From the NCBI GenBank assembly GCA_910584685.1, contig CAJUAO010000011.1:47230-111229 (forward strand): a DNA stretch of 64,000 nucleotides, in the 5' to 3' direction. The number at the start of each line of letters is the position of its first letter. The stretch's first letter is position 1. Both the position numbers and the translations under genes were made by a program. Positions 18,676 through 26,563 of the stretch are shown here, in pieces. Under the pieces are notes generated by a model. The model did not search any database, was not told where the DNA came from, and saw only the letters and a program-made list of their open reading frames with translations. The DNA comes from an uncultured Lachnospiraceae bacterium (lineage in GTDB: Bacteria > Bacillota > Clostridia > Lachnospirales > Lachnospiraceae).

Positions 18676-18810
18676 AGTGAGTTTTCACGCAGCGATAATA
18701 GCTGCAAAGCACAAAGTGTAAAAAGCGTACACAAAGTGTAAAAAGCGTACACTTGGTTTGCGGACGCTCCGACCGGAACTAATGTGTATCGCGGTATTAT
18801 ATTATTTAGG
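18676..18810 (+). promoter_or_regulatory. Structured rpsO leader, candidate S15 autoregulatory element
   Basis: The transcribed leader can fold into GCAGC/GCTGC (about 18690-18705), two identical GTGTA/TACAC hairpins (see the repeat entry) and a GC-rich part GCGGACGCTCCGACCGG before the start region. S15 leaders that bind S15 and repress translation are known in several bacterial groups with different folds. Assignment here rests on position and structure only. Confidence 0.5.
18709..18748 (+). repeat. 20-bp tandem duplication in rpsO leader
   Basis: Two 20-base units (18709-18728 and 18729-18748) differ only at the first base. Each contains GTGTAAAAAGCGTACAC-type pairing, so the duplication makes two tandem small hairpins. 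Confidence 0.85.
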
Positions 18811-18821
18811 AGGATTTCAAG

Positions 18822-19088
18822 ATGATATCAAAGGAAAAGAAGGCAGAATTAATTAAGACATATGGAAGAACACCAGAGGACACAGGCTCTCCTGAGGTTC
18901 AGATTGCTATTTTAACAGTTAGAATCAAGGAGCTTACAGAGCATTTAAAGACACACCAGAAGGACCATCATTCAAGAAGAGGTCTTCTTAAGATGGTTGG
19001 TCAGAGACGTGGTCTTCTTGATTACTTAAAGAAGACAGACCTTGAAGGATATCGTAGTTTAATCGAGAAGTTAGGCATCAGAAAGTAA
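18822..19088 (+). CDS. rpsO: 30S ribosomal protein S15
   Basis: 88 residues, the standard length. The motif [22 protein letters not shown] and [22 protein letters not shown] are the S15 signature. It binds the central domain of 16S rRNA. Ribosome-binding site AGGAGG. It is followed by structured RNA and then pnp, an order conserved widely in bacteria. Confidence 0.98.
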   Translation: MISKEKKAELIKTYGRTPEDTGSPEVQIAILTVRIKELTEHLKTHQKDHHSRRGLLKMVGQRRGLLDYLKKTDLEGYRSLIEKLGIRK

Positions 19089-19108
19089 TTTTACATGGAT
19101 TAATTTTT

Positions 19109-19138
19109 CAATAGACAGGGCTACAGCCTTGTCTATTG
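19109..19138 (+). terminator. Hairpin directly after rpsO
   Basis: CAATAGACAGGG (19109-19120) pairs with CCTTGTCTATTG (19127-19138), twelve pairs with one G-T. No long U run follows, so it may end or stabilise part of the rpsO transcripts while some read through to pnp. Confidence 0.55.
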
Positions 19139-19148
19139 TTAGGTTAAA

Positions 19149-19373
19149 AGGCAGAAGAACAATTCCGAGACCACTAAAAAAAGCGCCGCAGCTAAAATAG
19201 TTAAAACTCAAAGAACTAAAGTTCTTGGCGCTTTGGAATACGTAGTATAAAACGACATGTGCGAAAGCATAGCGGTGAATGACTAAAAATTCGGCGGAGC
19301 CGAATTTGAAAGCGCCGCAGCCAAAAGAGTTAAAACTCTCGGCACTTTTTTTAGTGTTTTCGGTCTTCTGCCT
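19149..19373. repeat. Multi-hairpin palindromic element between rpsO and pnp
   Basis: The ends are inverted repeats: the left part from AGGCAGAAG (19149) through CCACTAAAAAAAGCGCCG pairs with 19340-19373, which ends in CTTCTGCCT. Inside are two 30-base near-identical direct copies (19180-19209 and 19309-19338, beginning AAAGCGCCGCAGC). An AGCGCC/GGCGCT stem spans 19181-19232 and ATTCGGCGGAGCCGAAT lies at 19289-19305. No open frame. It could be an RNase III target controlling pnp, as known in enterobacteria, or a small mobile palindrome. Confidence 0.7.
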
Positions 19374-19411
19374 AAAGAAAAGAATTTATATTATGAAAGG
19401 CAGGAAGAAAC

Positions 19412-21496
19412 ATGTACAAAAGTTTTAGTATGGAATTGGCAGGAAGGACTTTGACAGTTGATATTGGAAGAGTTGCAAAGCAGGCAAACGGAGCGGCATT
19501 TATGCACTATGGCGATACAGTTGTATTGTCAACTGCCACAGCCTCAGAGAAGCCGAGAGAGGGAATTGACTTTTTTCCTCTTAGTGTGGAATACGAGGAA
19601 AAGCTTTATTCAGTTGGAAAGATACCGGGAGGCTTTAATAAGAGAGAGGGAAAGGCGTCAGAAAATGCCATTCTCACCTCAAGAGTAATTGACCGTCCTA
19701 TGAGACCGTTATTTCCAAAGGATTACAGAAATGACGTTACATTAAATAATATGGTTATGTCGGTAGACCCGGAATGCAGCCCTGAGCTTACAGCAATGCT
19801 TGGCTCAGCTATAGCTGTAGCCATATCGGATATTCCTTTTGACGGTCCTTGCGCTACCACGCAGGTAGGACTTATAAACGGAGAGTTTGTATTTAATCCA
19901 AATGCGTCCCAAAATGCGGATTCAGACCTTAAGCTTACAGTAGCGTCTACAAGAGAAAAAGTAATTATGATAGAGGCAGGCGCAAATGAAGTGCCTGAAA
20001 GTAAAATGATAGAGGCTATATATGCTGCTCATGCCATAAATCAGCAGGTTATTGCATTTATAGACAAGATTGTTTCAGAGGTAGGAAAGCCAAAGCACAC
20101 ATATGAAAGCTGCGCCATACCTGAGGAATTATTTGCTAAAATGAAGGAAATTGTTACACCGTCAGAGATGGAAACGGCAGTATTTACGGATGAAAAGCAG
20201 GTAAGAGAGGAAAATATAAGGGTAATAAGGGAAAAATTAGAGGAGACCTTTGCAGATAATGAGGATTGGCTCCCTCTTATACCTGAAGCATTGTACCAGT
20301 ATCAGAAGAAGACGGTAAGAAAGATGATACTTAAGGACCACAAGAGACCTGACGGACGAGAGCTTACACAAATAAGACCTCTTGCGGCAGAGGTGGATAT
20401 TATACCAAGAGTACACGGCTCAGCCATGTTTACAAGAGGTCAGACACAGATATGCAACGTATGTACCTTAGCGCCTCTTTCAGATGCCCAAAAGCTTGAT
20501 GGTCTTGATGAAAATGAAACCTCAAAGAGATATATGCATCATTATAATTTCCCATCATATTCCGTAGGAGAGACAAAGGTTTCAAGAGGACCGGGAAGAC
20601 GCGAAATTGGACACGGCGCATTGGCAGAGAGAGCGCTTATTCCTGTGCTTCCTAGTGAGGAGGAGTTTCCGTACGCTATTCGTACAGTGTCGGAGACCTT
20701 TGAGTCAAATGGCTCTACCTCTATGGCGTCTACATGCGCCTCATGTATGTCCCTTATGGCGGCAGGCGTTCCAATAAAAAAGATGGTAGCAGGTATTTCA
20801 TGCGGTCTCGTCACAGGCGAGACAGATGATGACTATGTGCTTCTTACGGATATACAGGGACTTGAGGATTTCTTCGGAGATATGGATTTCAAGGTGACAG
20901 GTACAGACGCAGGTATTACGGCTATACAGATGGATATAAAAATTCATGGTCTTACGAGAAGTATTGTGGAGGGCGCTATTGCAAGATGCAGGGAAGCAAG
21001 AATGTTTATTATGGAAAACTGCATGAGCAAGGCTATAGCGGCGCCGAGACCTGAGGTAGGAAAGTATGCTCCGAAGATTGTACAGATTCAGATAGACCCA
21101 GCCAAGATAGGCGATGTGGTAGGCCAGAGAGGAAAGACAATCAACGCTATTATAGATGAGACAGGCGTTAAGATTGATATTACCGACGACGGAGCAGTAT
21201 CCGTATGCGGAACAGAGCCGGTTATGATGGACAAGGCAGTAAAATATATTAAGACTATCGTAACAGACTTTGAGGAGGGGCAGATATTTGAAGGCAAGGT
21301 AATAAGCATTAAGGAGTTTGGCGCGTTTATTGAATTTGCACCTGGAAAAGAAGGAATGGTGCACATTTCAAAGATTTCCAATGAGAGAATAAATCATGTG
21401 GAGGATGTTCTTACCCTTGGGGATATTGTAAGGGTAGTATGCCTTGGCAAGGATAAGATGGGCAGAATCAGCTTTAGCATGAAGGATGTAAGATAG
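19412..21496 (+). CDS. pnp: Polyribonucleotide nucleotidyltransferase (PNPase)
   Basis: 694 residues. Two RNase PH domains flank a helical domain; they are followed by KH (VGQRGKTINAIIDETG, near 570) and S1 (about 620-690, FEGKVISIKEFGAFIEF). It degrades RNA 3-prime to 5-prime using phosphate, as a trimer in the cytoplasm. The start MYKSFSMELAGRTLTVDIG is typical and follows AGGAAG. It lacks a long C-terminal tail. The 320-base structured gap after rpsO probably contributes to its control. Confidence 0.97.
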   Translation: MYKSFSMELAGRTLTVDIGRVAKQANGAAFMHYGDTVVLSTATASEKPREGIDFFPLSVEYEEKLYSVGKIPGGFNKREGKASENAILTSRVIDRPMRPLFPKDYRNDVTLNNMVMSVDPECSPELTAMLGSAIAVAISDIPFDGPCATTQVGLINGEFVFNPNASQNADSDLKLTVASTREKVIMIEAGANEVPESKMIEAIYAAHAINQQVIAFIDKIVSEVGKPKHTYESCAIPEELFAKMKEIVTPSEMETAVFTDEKQVREENIRVIREKLEETFADNEDWLPLIPEALYQYQKKTVRKMILKDHKRPDGRELTQIRPLAAEVDIIPRVHGSAMFTRGQTQICNVCTLAPLSDAQKLDGLDENETSKRYMHHYNFPSYSVGETKVSRGPGRREIGHGALAERALIPVLPSEEEFPYAIRTVSETFESNGSTSMASTCASCMSLMAAGVPIKKMVAGISCGLVTGETDDDYVLLTDIQGLEDFFGDMDFKVTGTDAGITAIQMDIKIHGLTRSIVEGAIARCREARMFIMENCMSKAIAAPRPEVGKYAPKIVQIQIDPAKIGDVVGQRGKTINAIIDETGVKIDITDDGAVSVCGTEPVMMDKAVKYIKTIVTDFEEGQIFEGKVISIKEFGAFIEFAPGKEGMVHISKISNERINHVEDVLTLGDIVRVVCLGKDKMGRISFSMKDVR

Positions 21497-21560
21497 TAAC
21501 TGATGTAAGCATATATTTTAAAGTAATATGCAGATAAATATATTATAAGCAAAATATATT

Positions 21561-21652
21561 ATAAGGTGCTACGCTATAAATAGATGCATAAATTTGTATA
21601 AGGCAGTATGCCGGGTATTTATTTAAGCATGTACTATTGGCGTAGCACTTAT
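21561..21652 (+). terminator. Long-loop hairpin after pnp
   Basis: ATAAGGTGCTACGC (21561-21574) and GCGTAGCACTTAT (21640-21652) are inverted repeats with one bulge, separated by 65 bases. A TTTTTT follows at some distance. It is the only terminator-like structure after pnp. Confidence 0.45.
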
Positions 21653-21694
21653 ATTTAAACAATTTTTTAGCAGAAGAATTATGGGATATATGTT

Positions 21695-22189
21695 ATGGAA
21701 TTGAATTACTGTGTGAAATGTGGGAAAAGATTAACTATGAAATCAGTAGGAGACGAGGGAGAGCAAAAATATTGTGCAGACTGCAAAAAATATTTTTTTG
21801 ATAATCCGGTGGGCTGTGTTTTAGTTGCTATTATTAATGAGCATAAGCAGGTTTTACTTTTGCGTCAGGAATATATTTCAAAGTCAAAGTGGACTCTTTG
21901 CTCAGGTTATGTTAAGAAAGGAGATACGCTTGAAGAAACGGTTATTCGTGAAGTGTATGAGGAAACAGGTCAAAGGGTTATAAATTGTAAATATGTAAGG
22001 AGCTATTATTTTGAGCCGAAAAATATTATTATGTCGGGGTTTATAGCTTATGTAAAGGAAGATGTATTTGGAGTTTCTGGTGAGGTAGATGATTTGAAGT
22101 GGTTTGAATTAAATAGGGCAAAAACGTTGGTGGAACGGGAGAATAATTATTCCGGGGTGCATTTGGATAATATAGTTAATCTTATATAG
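21695..22189 (+). CDS. Zinc-ribbon NUDIX hydrolase
   Basis: 164 residues. The N-terminus has a four-Cys zinc ribbon (CVKCGKRL and CADCKK), as in NudC-like and ADP-ribose-type NUDIX proteins. The NUDIX box is GYVKKGDTLEETVIREVYEETG. The first Glu of the consensus (G-x5-E-x7-REUxEExGU) is replaced by Asp, but the REVYEE metal site is intact. It should hydrolyse a nucleoside diphosphate linked to another group; substrate unknown. The ribosome-binding site is poor. Confidence 0.85.
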   Translation: MELNYCVKCGKRLTMKSVGDEGEQKYCADCKKYFFDNPVGCVLVAIINEHKQVLLLRQEYISKSKWTLCSGYVKKGDTLEETVIREVYEETGQRVINCKYVRSYYFEPKNIIMSGFIAYVKEDVFGVSGEVDDLKWFELNRAKTLVERENNYSGVHLDNIVNLI

Positions 22190-22241
22190 CATATAAGTAA
22201 TAAAAAATTTAGTGTATATAAGGGAATGAGAGGGGAAGCAT

Positions 22242-23588
22242 ATGCCTGAAAACCAGAATATTGAGTGGAAAGAAATATGGAAGGATGAATATTTGGCTTG
22301 GCTTTGCGGCTTTGCAAATGCTCAGGGAGGAAGTTTATATATTGGAAAAAATGATAAAGGAGAATGTATCGGACTTCCGAATGCCTGTAAGCTTCTTGAA
22401 GACTTACCTAATAAAATAAGGGATACATTAGGCATTATTGCAGCAGTTAGCCTTTTGAATGAAGGTGATAATGAATATATTGAAATATCAGTGAAATCAT
22501 ATCCTATAGCTATTTCCTATAAGGGTATATATTATTGCCGTAGTGGAAGCACTAATCAGAAATTGGCAGGACTGGAGCTGGAAAGCTTTTTGTTGCGAAA
22601 GCAAGGGGCAACGTGGGATAATCTTCCATTGCCGGCTTTTACAATGGATGATGTGAATGACGGCATTATAGATAGCTTCAAAAAGTTGGCAACAAAAAAG
22701 GGACGTATAGATAAAAGTGTGCTGGATGAGCCGAAAGAGCTTCTTATGAAGAAGCTGCATTTGATAAATAATGGTTATCTGACTAATGCTGCTATGCTTC
22801 TTTTTGCTGAGGACCCTGAGAAATGGCAGCTTGGCGCTTATACTAAAGTTGGATTTTTTGAAAGCAATTCAAATTTAATGTATCAAGATGAAATTCATGG
22901 TTCCTTACTTGAGCAGATTGACAGAATTATTGAAATTGTTCATTTAAAATATATGAAGGCAAAAATTTTTTACGAAGGTATACAGAGGATTGAGAGGTAT
23001 TTTGTGCCGGATGAGGCGCTGCGGGAGGCATTGCTGAATGCTTTGTGTCACAAGGACTATGCAAGAGGAATACCAATTCAGATTAGTGTATATGACGATA
23101 AGCTTTATATTGCAAATTGTGGCAGACTTCCTGAAAACTGGTCTGCCCAAAAGCTCATGGAAAAACATTCATCCGAGCCTTATAATCCTAATATTGCCCA
23201 CGTTTATTATTTAGCAGGGTTTATTGAGAGCTGGGGACGTGGTATAGAGAAGATTTGTGATGCCTGTCGTGAAGACGATGTGCCTCTGCCTGAATATGAT
23301 ATAACAGGAAATACTGTTATGATTAAATTTATGGCATCGGAAGACAGAATAATCAGATTTGATTCTGAGAAGGTGACTGAGAAGGTGACTGAGAAGGTGA
23401 CTGAGAAGGAACAGGAAATCTTGTCTTTATTACTTGAGAATCCGTATTATACTTATGTTGAGCTTGCCGCTGAGCTTCAGGTTAGCCGGAAGACAGTAGC
23501 AGTTCGTATTGCCTTGCTGAAAAGAAGAGGTATTCTTACTCGTGTTGGCTCAGCTACAAAAGGATATTGGAAGATAAATAAAAACTGA
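22242..23588 (+). CDS. AlbA_2 (Schlafen-like) domain transcriptional regulator
   Basis: 448 residues. The N-terminus (IEWKEIWKDEYLAWLCGFANAQGG) is the Schlafen AlbA_2 domain. The middle part resembles the HATPase_c_4 domain (EALREALLNALCHKDYA, then GFIESWGRGIEKI). The C-terminus has a winged helix (YTYVELAAELQVSRKTVAVRIALLKRRG). The linker carries EKVT three times. Such proteins are common predicted DNA-binding regulators in Bacillota, sometimes in defence islands. RBS GAGGGG. No obvious partner. Confidence 0.85.
   Translation: MPENQNIEWKEIWKDEYLAWLCGFANAQGGSLYIGKNDKGECIGLPNACKLLEDLPNKIRDTLGIIAAVSLLNEGDNEYIEISVKSYPIAISYKGIYYCRSGSTNQKLAGLELESFLLRKQGATWDNLPLPAFTMDDVNDGIIDSFKKLATKKGRIDKSVLDEPKELLMKKLHLINNGYLTNAAMLLFAEDPEKWQLGAYTKVGFFESNSNLMYQDEIHGSLLEQIDRIIEIVHLKYMKAKIFYEGIQRIERYFVPDEALREALLNALCHKDYARGIPIQISVYDDKLYIANCGRLPENWSAQKLMEKHSSEPYNPNIAHVYYLAGFIESWGRGIEKICDACREDDVPLPEYDITGNTVMIKFMASEDRIIRFDSEKVTEKVTEKVTEKEQEILSLLLENPYYTYVELAAELQVSRKTVAVRIALLKRRGILTRVGSATKGYWKINKN
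23368..23403 (+). repeat. 12-bp triplicate repeat encoding EKVT
   Basis: Three identical copies of GAGAAGGTGACT (23368, 23380, 23392) lie in the linker before the winged-helix domain. Being in frame, gain or loss of units changes linker length only. Confidence 0.9.
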
Positions 23589-23644
23589 GGTAAAAAAGAA
23601 TAAAAAATAAAAACGCTGCCTAAAGGCGGAACGGAGGAATTAAT

Positions 23645-24937
23645 ATGTCAGAAAAGAGAAATTTAGGAACAATATGTATTCAGGGAGGATATACGCCAAA
23701 GAACGGAGAGCCGAGGGTTTTGCCGATTTACCAAAGCACTACGTTCAAATATGACAACAGCGACTACATGGGAAAGCTGTTTGATTTAGAGGCAGAGGGC
23801 TATTTCTACACAAGGCTTCAAAATCCTACAAATGACGCAGTAGCAGCTAAGATAACGGAGCTTGAGGGAGGAGTGGCAGGAATGCTTACCTCCAGCGGAC
23901 AGGCAGCTAATCTTTTTGCAATTATAAATATATGCGAGGCAGGAGGACATGTAGTGTGCTCCGCGCCTATATATGGCGGTACATTTAATCTGTTTAACGT
24001 AACCTTAAGAAAATTCGGCATTGATTTTACCTTTGTGGACCCTGACGCACCGGAGGAGGAGCTTGCAAAGGAATTTAAGGAAAATACAAAGGCGGTATTT
24101 GCAGAAACAATATCAAATCCGTCTCTTGTGGTACTTGACATAGAGAAGTTTGCAAGACTTGCCCATTCTCACGGAGTTCCCCTTATTATTGACAACACCT
24201 TTGCAACCCCTATAAACTGCAGGCCGTTTGAGTGGGGAGCAGATATAGTTACGCATTCTACCACAAAATATATGGACGGTCATGCAGCGGCAGTAGGAGG
24301 CTGTATTGTTGACAGTGGTAACTTTGACTGGGAGGCTTATAGTGATAAGTTTCCGGGACTTACCACGCCTGATGAATCATATCATGGAATTATATATACC
24401 AAAAGGTTTGGAAAGGCGGCATACATAACGAAGGCAACGGCGCAGCTTATGAGGGATTTAGGCTCAATCCAGTCGCCGCAGAATGCATTTTTGCTTAATA
24501 CGGGACTTGAGACGCTCCACCTTAGAATGAAGAAGCACTGTGAAAATGCCCAGAATGTAGCGGAATATTTAAACGGCAATGACAGAGTGGCGTGGGTAAA
24601 TTACTGCGGACTTAAGGACAACAAGTATTATGAGCTTGCTAAAAAATACATGCCAAACGGAAGCTGTGGAGTAATATCCTTTGGTCTTAAGGGAGGAAGA
24701 GATGTGGCTGTTAAGTTTATGGATAACCTTAGGCTTGCTGCTATTGTAACTCATGTGGCGGACGCGCGTACAAGCGTGCTTCATCCTGCAAGCCATACCC
24801 ACAGACAGCTTTCAGAGGAGCAGCTTATAGAGGCGGGAGTTCAGCCTGACCTGATAAGATTTTCCGTAGGCATAGAGGATGCGGAGGATATAATAGCAGA
24901 TATAGAGCAGGCCCTTGGTAAGGCGTATAATGCTTAA
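23645..24937 (+). CDS. metY: O-acetylhomoserine sulfhydrylase
   Basis: 430 residues, PLP enzyme of the Cys/Met metabolism family. It begins [24 protein letters not shown], typical of MetY. PLP Lys lies in [16 protein letters not shown] (near 209); [21 protein letters not shown] and the C-terminal [18 protein letters not shown] are also typical. It makes homocysteine from O-acetylhomoserine and sulfide. RBS CGGAGG. No SAM riboswitch was seen in the short upstream gap. Confidence 0.94.
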   Translation: MSEKRNLGTICIQGGYTPKNGEPRVLPIYQSTTFKYDNSDYMGKLFDLEAEGYFYTRLQNPTNDAVAAKITELEGGVAGMLTSSGQAANLFAIINICEAGGHVVCSAPIYGGTFNLFNVTLRKFGIDFTFVDPDAPEEELAKEFKENTKAVFAETISNPSLVVLDIEKFARLAHSHGVPLIIDNTFATPINCRPFEWGADIVTHSTTKYMDGHAAAVGGCIVDSGNFDWEAYSDKFPGLTTPDESYHGIIYTKRFGKAAYITKATAQLMRDLGSIQSPQNAFLLNTGLETLHLRMKKHCENAQNVAEYLNGNDRVAWVNYCGLKDNKYYELAKKYMPNGSCGVISFGLKGGRDVAVKFMDNLRLAAIVTHVADARTSVLHPASHTHRQLSEEQLIEAGVQPDLIRFSVGIEDAEDIIADIEQALGKAYNA

Positions 24938-24994
24938 AGCTTTTCCGACAGCGATAATGTAGGTTTTGTCTGTAATTTTTGAGGAGGTAAAGGT

Positions 24995-25363
24995 ATGAAA
25001 TTTGAGAAAGTTGATTGCGGCGGCAAAACGGCAGCTATTGTCTTAAGTGACAGTAAAGTAATTACTGATGTTAATTCTTCCCTTGATTTACTTATGTCTG
25101 CCAAATATGAGGCAGATACAAAGTATATTATCATGGATAAAAAGTTGATTGTTGAAGATTTCTTTATTTTAAGCAGTGGTTTGGCAGGAGAAATTATTCA
25201 AAAATACGTCAATTATGGTGGAAAAATTGCAATATACGGCGATTATTCACACTATACCAGCAAACCGCTGAAAGATTTTATCTATGAAAGCAACAATGGG
25301 AAAGACGTATTCTTTGTTGCAACAAAAGAAGAAGCAATACAGAAGATAACTGAAATTATATAG
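24995..25363 (+). CDS. DUF4180 domain protein
   Basis: 122 residues. The sequence AIVLSDSKVITDVNSSLDLLMSAKY and LSSGLAGEIIQKYVNYGGKIAIYGD match the DUF4180 family as I know it. There is no catalytic motif that I can name. Ribosome-binding site GAGGAGG. A strong terminator follows, so it is the end of its transcript. Function unknown. Confidence 0.8.
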   Translation: MKFEKVDCGGKTAAIVLSDSKVITDVNSSLDLLMSAKYEADTKYIIMDKKLIVEDFFILSSGLAGEIIQKYVNYGGKIAIYGDYSHYTSKPLKDFIYESNNGKDVFFVATKEEAIQKITEII

Positions 25364-25409
25364 CAAACAAAATTCCGTTATCATATTGCTGTATTTTAAT
25401 ATAATGCTT

Positions 25410-25516
25410 AGCGGAGCTGTCGCAATAAGAAAAGCATATACAAAATATTGTATGATACAACTGCGTGTTAATACATATCCTGTATGATTAAAACTTATTG
25501 CGACAGCTCCGCTTTT
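25410..25516 (+). terminator. Long-stem terminator after DUF4180 gene
   Basis: AGCGGAGCTGTCGCAATAAG (25410-25429) is a perfect 20-base inverted repeat of 25494-25513, followed by TTT. The loop is 64 bases and AT-rich. Confidence 0.7.
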
Positions 25517-25598
25517 ACTGTGCTGAAGCCTGTGTGAAAAACGATATCAGGCGGCGCTGCATAAAGCTTTAGCGCATGTATGACACCATAATTTATAT

Positions 25599-25628
25599 TT
25601 GATTTAATATATAATCATATGCTATAAT
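25599..25628 (+). promoter_or_regulatory. Probable promoter of ABC exporter
   Basis: TTGATT (25599-25604), 18 bases and a perfect TATAAT (25623-25628), about 70 bases upstream of the ATPase gene. Confidence 0.6.
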
Positions 25629-25701
25629 AATTTCAGTAAAGACAAGCTGCGCAGGCTGATGAAGGTAAAGTAAGGTTGAAGATAAATAACGGAGGAATTT
25701 T

Positions 25702-26403
25702 ATGAGCTTTATAGAACTTAAGGATGTTGTAAAGGAATACAAAACAGGGGAGGTGTCCATAAAGGCAGCGGACGGAATAAGCCTTTCCATAGAGAAGGGT
25801 GAGTTTGTAGTTATCGTGGGACCGTCAGGCGCAGGAAAGACTACTGTTTTAAATATTCTGGGAGGAATGGACACCCTTACGTCGGGAAGCGTTATTGTTG
25901 ACGGAACTGACATAAGCAAATACAATTCAAAAAACCTTACTGCATACAGAAGATATGACATAGGCTTTGTGTTTCAGTTTTACAATCTTGTACAAAATCT
26001 TACGGCAAAGGAAAACGTGGAGCTGGCAAACCAGATAAGCAAAAATCCTCTTGATGCGGCCGAGGTACTTACAGAGGTTGGACTTAATGACAGAATGAAT
26101 AATTTTCCCGCGCAGCTTTCGGGAGGAGAGCAGCAGAGGGTAGCCATAGCAAGGGCACTGGCAAAAAATCCAAAAATGCTTTTATGCGACGAGCCTACGG
26201 GAGCTCTTGATTATAATACGGGAAAGGCCATACTTAAGCTTTTGCAGGATACATGCAGGAAAAAGGGGATGACGGTTATAGTAATAACACATAATCAGGC
26301 TATAGTACCTATGGCAGACAGAGTCTTTAAGATAAAAAACGGACAGGTTTCGGATACGTATGTAAATAATAGTATAGTGTCGGTAGAACGGATAGAGTGG
26401 TAA
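25702..26403 (+). CDS. ABC transporter ATP-binding protein (LolD/MacB-like)
   Basis: 233 residues. Walker [11 protein letters not shown]-loop region [13 protein letters not shown], signature LSGGEQQR and Walker [13 protein letters not shown] are all present. Length and sequence fit the MacB/LolD/FtsE subfamily that works with FtsX-like permeases. The partner permease is encoded at 26564, behind two strong hairpins. RBS CGGAGG. Confidence 0.93.
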   Translation: MSFIELKDVVKEYKTGEVSIKAADGISLSIEKGEFVVIVGPSGAGKTTVLNILGGMDTLTSGSVIVDGTDISKYNSKNLTAYRRYDIGFVFQFYNLVQNLTAKENVELANQISKNPLDAAEVLTEVGLNDRMNNFPAQLSGGEQQRVAIARALAKNPKMLLCDEPTGALDYNTGKAILKLLQDTCRKKGMTVIVITHNQAIVPMADRVFKIKNGQVSDTYVNNSIVSVERIEW

Positions 26404-26495
26404 GTGCGAAAAGAATTTCTAAGCCTGTAAAAAACACAGGCTAAGAAATTCTATGTTTCGCACTGAAGAATGACCTTAAAAGGTCATTCTTCCTT
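26404..26495 (+). terminator. Two tandem hairpins between ABC ATPase and permease
   Basis: The first (26404-26463) has outer GTGCGAAA/TTTCGCAC and inner AGAATTTCTAAGCCTGT paired with its near-complement. The second is GAAGAATGACCT/AGGTCATTCTTC (26465-26492), then CTTGT. The double structure should strongly reduce transcription into the permease unless read-through is regulated. Confidence 0.7.
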
Positions 26496-26563
26496 GTATA
26501 CGTGAATGGGATTGTTTATATTAACGGATTAATTATATTAACGGAAGAGTTAAGGGTGATTTT

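Noticed and set aside
23588..23644. Possible SAM riboswitch before metY
   Set aside because: The gap is only 56 bases and shows no conserved S-box pairing.
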